From Humibacter sp049446075 (GTDB taxonomy: Bacteria > Actinomycetota > Actinomycetes > Actinomycetales > Microbacteriaceae), in the NCBI RefSeq assembly GCF_049446075.1, contig NZ_JBMSEB010000001.1, forward strand, positions 496,001 to 560,000: a stretch of DNA of 64,000 nt, read 5' to 3'. Positions 58,403 to 64,000 of this stretch are shown piece after piece. The notes below the pieces were generated by a model that made no database searches, was not told the origin of the DNA, and was given only the letters and a program-made list of their open reading frames with translations. Position 1 is the first letter of the stretch. Every line of letters starts with the position of its first letter. The position numbers and the translations under genes were made by a program.

Positions 58403-60961
58403 ATGCCAGGAGAGAACCTCATGCGCATCGAGGCAGCAGAGCGACGCGCCATCGTCGACACCCACAGCTACGACGTCACGCTCAATCTCACGACGGGCGA
58501 CGAGACCTTCCTCAGCGTCACGACGGTGAAGTTCGCGGCTGAGGAAGGCGCCTCCACGTTCATCGACGCGATCACGGAGTCCGTCGAGTCGATCCTGCTC
58601 AACGGGGAGCACCTCGACGTCGCCGAGGTCAACGACGGCGTGCGCATCCAACTGCGGAATCTCAAGGCCGAGAACGAGCTCACCGTGGTGTCGCACCCGC
58701 GCTACACCAACACGGGTGAGGGCCTCCACCGCTTCGTCGACCCGGTCGACGGCGAGGTGTACCTCTACACGCAGTTCGAGGTTCCCGATTCCCGCCGCGT
58801 GTTCGCGGTCTTCGAGCAGCCCGATCTCAAGGCACGGTTCACATTCACGGTCACGACACCGGAAAAGTGGGCCGTCGTGAGCAACTCCCCCGTGGCATCC
58901 GTCGAGTACGCAGGCCCGCTGAAGACGACGGTCTTCGAGGAGACCCCGGTCATCTCGTCGTACGTCACCGCACTCATCGCGGGGCCGTACTCCTCCTGGC
59001 ACTCCGAGTTGACGAGCAGCGACGGGCGCACCATACCGCTCGGCGTCTACGCCCGCGCCTCGCTCGCGGTGTACATGGACGCGGACTACATCTTCGAGAA
59101 GACGCGCCAGGGGTTCGCCTTCTACGAGAAGCGCTTCGACGTTCCCTACCCGTTCGCCAAGTACGACCAGCTCTTCGTACCCGAGTTCAATGCCGGCGCC
59201 ATGGAGAACGCGGGCGCGATCACGTTCACCGAGACGTACGTGTTCCGCTCCAAAGTGACCGACGCGATCAAGGAACGCCGCGTCGTGACCATCCTTCACG
59301 AGCTTGCGCACATGTGGTTCGGCGACCTCGTCACCATGAAGTGGTGGAACGATCTCTGGCTCAACGAGTCGTTCGCCGAGTACGCCTCCACGCTTGCGAC
59401 AGCAGAAGCCACCGAGTGGCGCGAGGCGTGGACGACGTTCGCTGCGATGGAGAAGAGCTGGGCCTACCGGCAGGATCAGCTGCCATCCACGCATCCCATC
59501 GTCGCGACCATCAACGATCTCGAAGACGTCCAGGTCAACTTCGACGGCATCACATACGCCAAGGGCGCCTCTGTGCTCAAGCAGCTCGTGGCCTGGGTCG
59601 GGCAAGACGACTTCCTCGCCGGCGTCTCGAACTACTTCAAGAAGCACGCACACTCCAACACCGAGTTGCGCGACCTGCTCGTTGAGCTCGAGGCGACAAG
59701 CGGACGCGATCTCACCACCTGGTCGAAGCTCTGGCTCGAGACCGCTGGCGTGAACACACTCCGTCCCGAGATCCAGACGGATGCCCGCGGCACCATCACA
59801 GCGTTCGCAGTGCTGCAGAGCGCGCACCCCGACTATCCGACGCTTCGCCCGCACCGCCTGGCCATCGGCCTCTACAGCCTTCACGAGAGCTCGGACGGCA
59901 CGAAGAAGCTCGTCCGCGACCGCAGGCTGGAGCTCGACGTCGACGGCGAGCGCACCGAGGTGGCGGAGCTCATCGGCGAGCAGCGGCCCGACCTGGTGTT
60001 GATCAACGACGACGACCTCGCCTACGCGAAGATCCGCCTCGACGAGCAGTCGCTGGCATTCGCGATCGAGCATCTCTCGAAGATCGAGTCACCACTGGCT
60101 CGCTCCCTCGTCTGGGGATCCGTGTGGGATGCCACGCGCGACGCCGAGACCGCGGCGAGCGACTTCGTGCGGCTCGTGCTGGGCAACATCGGCTCTGAAA
60201 CGGAGTCGACGACGCTGCGCACCACCCTGAACCAGCTCGTGCTGAGCGTGAACACATACGTGGCGCCCGAGCGCCGCGTGTCCATCGCGCAACAGGCGGC
60301 CAGTGGGCTCTGGGACCTGGCGTCGTCGGCCGAGGCCGGCAGCGACGCTCAGTTCCAGTTCGTGAAGTTCTTCGCCGTACTGGCCTCCACCGCTGACCAG
60401 TTGGACAAGGTAGCCGGACTGCGCGATGGGTCCATCGTGCTCGAGGGCCTGACCACCGACACGGACCTCTCCTGGGAACTGCTCACCTCGCTGGTCACGG
60501 GCGGACGAGCAGGCTCGGCCGAGATCGACGCCGCACTCACCGCCGACAACACGGCGACGGGCGCACAGGCGGCGGCTCAGGCTCGCGCCGCGATTCCCAC
60601 CGCCGAGGGCAAGGCGGCCGCCTGGTCGAGCGTGTTCGACTCCGACGACTTGCCGAACACGATCGTCAGAATGACCGGCGTCGGCTTCCAGCGCGTACAC
60701 GACACCTCGCTGCTCGAGCCGTACGTCTCCAGGTACTTCGACTCGCTGCAGTCGGTGTGGGCATCCCGCACCTACAAGATCGCCGAATACCTCGTGGAGG
60801 GCATGTACCCGTTCCCGCTGGTCGACTCTCGTTTGGCCGAGGCGACCCGCGCGTGGCTGGATGCCAACCAGGAGCCTGCGGCCCTGCGACGTCTTGTGTC
60901 GGAGAACCTCGCGTCAGTGGAGCGCGCCCTGAAGGCGCAGGAGCGCGACGCGCAGGTCTGA
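58403..60961 (+). CDS. pepN: Aminopeptidase N (M1 family)
   Basis: An 852-residue zinc aminopeptidase. Exopeptidase motif: GAMENAGAITF. Zinc motif: ILHELAHMWFGDLVTMKWWNDLWLNESFAEY (HExxH-x18-E). The C-terminal ERAP1-like helical domain is complete. ATG 58403 (MPGENLMRIEA) has AGGAGAA upstream. It trims N-terminal residues from peptides and complements the M3 peptidase and Clp system in this window. Confidence 0.97.
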   Translation: MPGENLMRIEAAERRAIVDTHSYDVTLNLTTGDETFLSVTTVKFAAEEGASTFIDAITESVESILLNGEHLDVAEVNDGVRIQLRNLKAENELTVVSHPRYTNTGEGLHRFVDPVDGEVYLYTQFEVPDSRRVFAVFEQPDLKARFTFTVTTPEKWAVVSNSPVASVEYAGPLKTTVFEETPVISSYVTALIAGPYSSWHSELTSSDGRTIPLGVYARASLAVYMDADYIFEKTRQGFAFYEKRFDVPYPFAKYDQLFVPEFNAGAMENAGAITFTETYVFRSKVTDAIKERRVVTILHELAHMWFGDLVTMKWWNDLWLNESFAEYASTLATAEATEWREAWTTFAAMEKSWAYRQDQLPSTHPIVATINDLEDVQVNFDGITYAKGASVLKQLVAWVGQDDFLAGVSNYFKKHAHSNTELRDLLVELEATSGRDLTTWSKLWLETAGVNTLRPEIQTDARGTITAFAVLQSAHPDYPTLRPHRLAIGLYSLHESSDGTKKLVRDRRLELDVDGERTEVAELIGEQRPDLVLINDDDLAYAKIRLDEQSLAFAIEHLSKIESPLARSLVWGSVWDATRDAETAASDFVRLVLGNIGSETESTTLRTTLNQLVLSVNTYVAPERRVSIAQQAASGLWDLASSAEAGSDAQFQFVKFFAVLASTADQLDKVAGLRDGSIVLEGLTTDTDLSWELLTSLVTGGRAGSAEIDAALTADNTATGAQAAAQARAAIPTAEGKAAAWSSVFDSDDLPNTIVRMTGVGFQRVHDTSLLEPYVSRYFDSLQSVWASRTYKIAEYLVEGMYPFPLVDSRLAEATRAWLDANQEPAALRRLVSENLASVERALKAQERDAQV

Positions 60962-60970
60962 CGGCGGCAA

Positions 60971-61096
60971 CGCTGGTTGAGTAGCGGCTCGCGGGCCTGA
61001 ACCCATCGCTACCTGGGGCGCGAAGCAGCGTATCGAAACCACAACGAGTTGGGGTGGTTTCGATACGCGGCGCTTCGCGTCGCTACTCAACCAGCG
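60971..61096. repeat. Large imperfect palindrome (dispersed repeat pair)
   Basis: The left arm begins CGCTGGTTGAGTAGCGG and ends GCGTATCGAAACCAC (61042). The right arm is GTGGTTTCGATACGCG ... TCGCTACTCAACCAGCG (61054-61096). The outer and inner segments are perfect complements; the left arm carries an extra 27-base internal stretch. An 11-base loop joins them. Such motifs are scattered between genes in Microbacteriaceae. It lies between pepN and the ABC exporter, where it may also terminate transcription. Confidence 0.82.
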
Positions 61097-61197
61097 ATCT
61101 GGGCTCCCCATGGCACGGCGGTGTTACACCCTGGGGTGCAGGGCGCTCATCCTCCAGGCGGATGCCCGCACGCACGTCCGGGCCGTAGCGTGAAGCC

Positions 61198-62109
61198 ATG
61201 ATCGAAATCACTGGCCTCACCAAGAGGTATGGCCCCAAGCTGGCAGTCGACAATGTCAGCTTCACGGTGCGTCCGGGCATCGTCACCGGATTCCTCGGAC
61301 CCAACGGCGCAGGCAAGTCCACGACCATGCGCATGATCATGGGGCTCGACAAGCCGACTGCGGGGACGGCGCTCGTGGACGGCCGGCTGTACGCGCAGCA
61401 TCCCGCTCCGCTTCACGAGGTAGGGGCGCTCTTGGAGGCCAAGGCCGTGCACACCGGCCGGAGCGCGTTCAACCATCTGCTCGCGCTCGCGGCGACGCAT
61501 GGCATCCCTAAGAAGCGGGTGCACGAGGTCATCGGAATGACCGGCCTCGAGACCGTGGCGAACAAGCGCGTCGCCGGCTTCTCCCTCGGCATGGGACAGC
61601 GACTCGGAATCGCCGCTGCGCTGCTCGGCGACCCCCACACCCTGATCTTGGATGAGCCCGTCAACGGGCTCGACCCAGAGGGCGTCCGATGGGTGCGCGA
61701 ATTCAGCCGCTACCTCGCTTCCCAGGGCCGCACGGTTTTCATCTCCTCTCACCTCATGAGCGAGATGGCTCAGACTGCGGATCACCTGATCGTGCTCGGC
61801 CGCGGCCGGGTGCTGGCCGACGCGCCCATCGCAGACGTGATCGCGGGCGCCACGCGCCGCGTCGTGCGCGTGCGGACCCCCGACGTGCGCGGCCTCACTG
61901 GCGCCCTCTCGGGCCCCGACGTGACAGTGACCTCATTCGACGACGGAGCCCTGGAGGTCTCGGGGCTCGACGCCGCGCAGATCGGCGACGCCGCGGCAGC
62001 ACACGGGGTCGCACTGCACGAGTTGACCCCCGTCGACGCCTCCCTCGAAGAGGCATACCTCGAACTCACGCAAGACCAGGTCGAGTACCACTCGGAGGTG
62101 ACCCGATGA
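61198..62109 (+). CDS. ABC transporter ATP-binding protein (exporter type)
   Basis: A 303-residue ATPase of the DrrA/BcrA group. Walker A is GPNGAGKST, the signature is FSLGMGQRLGIAAALLGDP, Walker B is LILDEPVNGLDPEG and the H-loop is ISSHLMSE. The C-terminal extension is that of drug or lantibiotic exporters. Its stop overlaps the permease start (ATGA). Substrate unknown. Confidence 0.94.
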   Translation: MIEITGLTKRYGPKLAVDNVSFTVRPGIVTGFLGPNGAGKSTTMRMIMGLDKPTAGTALVDGRLYAQHPAPLHEVGALLEAKAVHTGRSAFNHLLALAATHGIPKKRVHEVIGMTGLETVANKRVAGFSLGMGQRLGIAAALLGDPHTLILDEPVNGLDPEGVRWVREFSRYLASQGRTVFISSHLMSEMAQTADHLIVLGRGRVLADAPIADVIAGATRRVVRVRTPDVRGLTGALSGPDVTVTSFDDGALEVSGLDAAQIGDAAAAHGVALHELTPVDASLEEAYLELTQDQVEYHSEVTR

Positions 62110-62981
62110 CCACGGCAACCGACACCCTGCGCCCGCGGGACTCCGCGCCCGCCTCGCTCGACGGCATCCGTCTCAGTTTCATCGGCCTTCTGCGGTCCGA
62201 GTGGATCAAGCTGCGAAGCCTCCGCTCGACTGTCTGGTGCCTGGCCCTCGTTATCCTGCTCTCGGTCGGGTTCTCCGCGCTCATCGCCGGCGTGCGAACC
62301 CTTCAGCACGCGTCCGCCATCTCGGCAGCGGACGCGGCACCCACGCTCGTTTCGGCCACCACCATCGGCGTCAACTTCACGCAGCTCGTCGCAGCAGTGC
62401 TCGGCGTGCTCGTGATCAGCGGTGAGTACGGCACCGGGATGATCCGGTCGACCTTCACGGCGGCCCCCGGCCGACTCGGCGCCTACTTCGCCAAGCTCAT
62501 CGTGCTCGCGGTCGTGGTCTTCGTGGTCGGAGTCGTCTCGCTCGGCATCTCCGGCATCGTCGCGACGGTCCTCTTCAACGCGCGCGGCTTGAACGCCGAC
62601 CTTGCTTCATGGGACGTGATACTCCCCATCATCGGCGGCGCGGCGTACCTCGCCCTGGTGGCGATGCTCGCGTTCACCTTCGGTGCGATCATCCGCAGCT
62701 CGGCCGGAGGCATCGCCGCGGCTCTCGGAACGCTGCTCGTGCTTCCGGTCGCGCTGCGGATCGTCGCCGGCCTCACGAGCGCCCAATGGGTGTCGAACGT
62801 CGCGAGCTTCCTGCCGTCCGAGGCGGGCGGTCAGATCTATGCATACACACCGGCGCACCCGGCACCCGTGCCAAGCGGTGCGGTCGCGCTGGACGCACTC
62901 CAGGGCGGGCTCGTGCTCGTCGCGTGGGTTGTCATCGGGCTCGTCGTCGGAGCCGTGCTGGTGAAGCGCCGAGACGTGTAA
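62106..62981 (+). CDS. ABC transporter permease (ABC-2 type)
   Basis: A 291-residue membrane protein with about six helices. A basic start (LRSEWIKLRSLRSTVWCLALVILL) is followed by VLVISGEYGTGMIRSTFTAAPGRL, the GEYxxGTIR-like motif of this permease family. It pairs with the ATPase upstream. The long open frame starting at 61689 is a shadow over the ATPase gene. Confidence 0.92.
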   Translation: MTTATDTLRPRDSAPASLDGIRLSFIGLLRSEWIKLRSLRSTVWCLALVILLSVGFSALIAGVRTLQHASAISAADAAPTLVSATTIGVNFTQLVAAVLGVLVISGEYGTGMIRSTFTAAPGRLGAYFAKLIVLAVVVFVVGVVSLGISGIVATVLFNARGLNADLASWDVILPIIGGAAYLALVAMLAFTFGAIIRSSAGGIAAALGTLLVLPVALRIVAGLTSAQWVSNVASFLPSEAGGQIYAYTPAHPAPVPSGAVALDALQGGLVLVAWVVIGLVVGAVLVKRRDV

Positions 62982-63140
62982 CGACTGCAGGGACCGCCGG
63001 GTGCGACACCACCCGGCATCGGATGCCCGCGAGCGGCTGGAATCAGTCAGCTCGCGGGCATCCTGTCGTCGGCGGGGCACTCAGGTTCGACCAAGTCCTC
63101 ACCCAGGATGCCCGGATTCGGCTCAGTAGACTCGACGGCG

Positions 63141-64000
63141 ATGATCTTCTCCGCAGCGCTCCCCCTCGCGAACGACATCACCGACCCCACGTTCTGGACC
63201 CAGGTGCTCTCGACCCTCGTCATGGTCGGGTGGAAGTTGGTCGGAGTCGCCGTCATCATCGTGCTGGCGTTCCTGGCCGCGTGGGTGCTCCGCGTCGTCA
63301 TCCGCAAGGTCGTGCACCGCATCGTCTCGGGCGTCAAGAACAAGCAGAACGTCGAGGACACCCAAGCCCTCACGGCATCCCCCATCGCCGCGGTGCGCCT
63401 CGTTCAGCGCACCCGCACCCTGGGCACCGTGCTCAGCAATATCGTCAACGTCGTGATCGCGATCATCGCGATCATCCTGACCGTGAACTTCATCGACCAG
63501 ACGATCATCGGGTCTTTCGCCCTCCTCACCGCCGCCATAGGTGCAGGCCTCGGTTTCGGCGCGCAGAACATTGTGAAAGACGTGCTGAACGGCCTCTTCA
63601 TGGTGATCGAAGACCAGCTCGGTGTCGGCGATGTCGTCGACCTCGGGCCGGCAACGGGCATCGTCGAGGTGGTCGGCATCCGCGTCACTCAGATCCGCGA
63701 TGTGAACGGGACCTTGTGGTTCGTGCGCAACGGCGAGATCCTTCGGGTCGGCAACATGTCGCAGGGCTGGGCGCGCGTCATCACCGACCTCGCCGTGCCG
63801 TACGACAGCGACGTCGAGGCGATCGAGGAGCGCATGCTGCAGGTCGCCAACGAGCTCGCGACCGCACCTAGGTGGCGCACTCGCATCGTGGAGAAGCCCG
63901 AGCTCTGGGGCATCGAATCCGTCTCGGCAGATGCGATCGTGCTGCGCATCGTGATGAAGACGCGCACGACGGCGAAAGATGACGTCGCGCGCGAGCTGCG
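63141..64000 (+). CDS. Mechanosensitive ion channel, MscS family (3' end missing)
   Basis: The frame runs open to the window end; about 286 residues are visible. Transmembrane helices: MVGWKLVGVAVIIVLAFLAAWVL, and NIVNVVIAIIAIILTVNFI. The pore helix is FALLTAAIGAGLGFGAQNIVKDVLNG, followed by the beta domain FMVIEDQLGVGDVVDLGPATGIVE and RNGEILRVGNMSQGW. It relieves turgor on osmotic downshock, the counterpart of the osmoprotectant importer at the other end of the window. Confidence 0.94.
   Translation, partial: MIFSAALPLANDITDPTFWTQVLSTLVMVGWKLVGVAVIIVLAFLAAWVLRVVIRKVVHRIVSGVKNKQNVEDTQALTASPIAAVRLVQRTRTLGTVLSNIVNVVIAIIAIILTVNFIDQTIIGSFALLTAAIGAGLGFGAQNIVKDVLNGLFMVIEDQLGVGDVVDLGPATGIVEVVGIRVTQIRDVNGTLWFVRNGEILRVGNMSQGWARVITDLAVPYDSDVEAIEERMLQVANELATAPRWRTRIVEKPELWGIESVSADAIVLRIVMKTRTTAKDDVAREL

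Noticed and set aside
58232..60073. A 613-codon minus-strand frame opposite pepN
   Set aside because: Antisense to the complete M1 peptidase active site; no domain seen.

Overview
The window is high-GC DNA with strong G/C third-position bias, which is why most six-frame ORFs are shadows. Gene content and order point to an actinobacterium, most likely family Microbacteriaceae. The supporting features are tig-clpP1-clpP2-clpX, rplU-rpmA-obg-proB-proA-nadD-rsfS, an ileS T-box of the short-Stem-I actinobacterial type, folC downstream of ileS, an ECF41 sigma factor and a family-typical inverted repeat. The genus cannot be fixed from this sequence alone. I see no phage, insertion sequence or CRISPR array.

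Layout. 1-528: 5' part of a pabB-like gene on the minus strand. 620-3912: a four-gene osmoprotectant ABC importer in translationally coupled order. 4093-12575: mostly single genes (TetR regulator, App1-type phosphatase, winged-helix protein, TMEM175-like channel, UbiA-like prenyltransferase, MFS exporter, secreted lysozyme-like protein, LLM oxidoreductase). 12598-15849: two divergent regulator/SDR pairs (TetR and MarR), each with a palindromic operator candidate. 15901-18523: an oxidoreductase/ECF41 sigma operon with a truncated SDR at its end and a close match to the ECF41 promoter in front. 18644-26438: tRNA-Ala and the rsfS/nadD/proA/proB/obg/rpmA/rplU block. 26503-36228: rne, a VKOR protein, ndk, DUF4233, folC and ileS with its T-box leader. 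36336-45183: a two-component system, an MHS transporter, valS and small genes, a helix-turn-helix regulator with a 14-bp-phased repeat array, and a methyltransferase. 45224-53401: M3 peptidase, a cysteine-rich putative copper-storage protein, clpX, clpP2, clpP1, a TPR protein and tig. 53450-64000: tRNA-Pro, tRNA-Gly with a duplicated 3' end, a lipoprotein, a J-like membrane protein, Dps, a nei/rpiB/DsbA-like cluster, pepN, an ABC exporter, and an MscS channel cut by the window end.

How the genes work together. Most of the window is housekeeping: translation (ileS, valS, rplU, rpmA, obg, rsfS, three tRNAs), protein quality control (tig, clpP1P2, clpX, pepN, M3 peptidase), proline and NAD synthesis, folate metabolism and RNA decay. 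The accessory parts are stress or redox modules: osmoprotectant uptake, the ECF41 operon, Dps, the Csp-like protein, the DsbA-like protein and MscS. The signals I rate highest are the self-consistent ECF41 module, the ileS T-box, the TTTGC array ahead of the regulator at 43575-44231, the tRNA-Gly end duplication, the dispersed palindromic repeats, and a strong excess of the word GGATGCC/GGCATCC.
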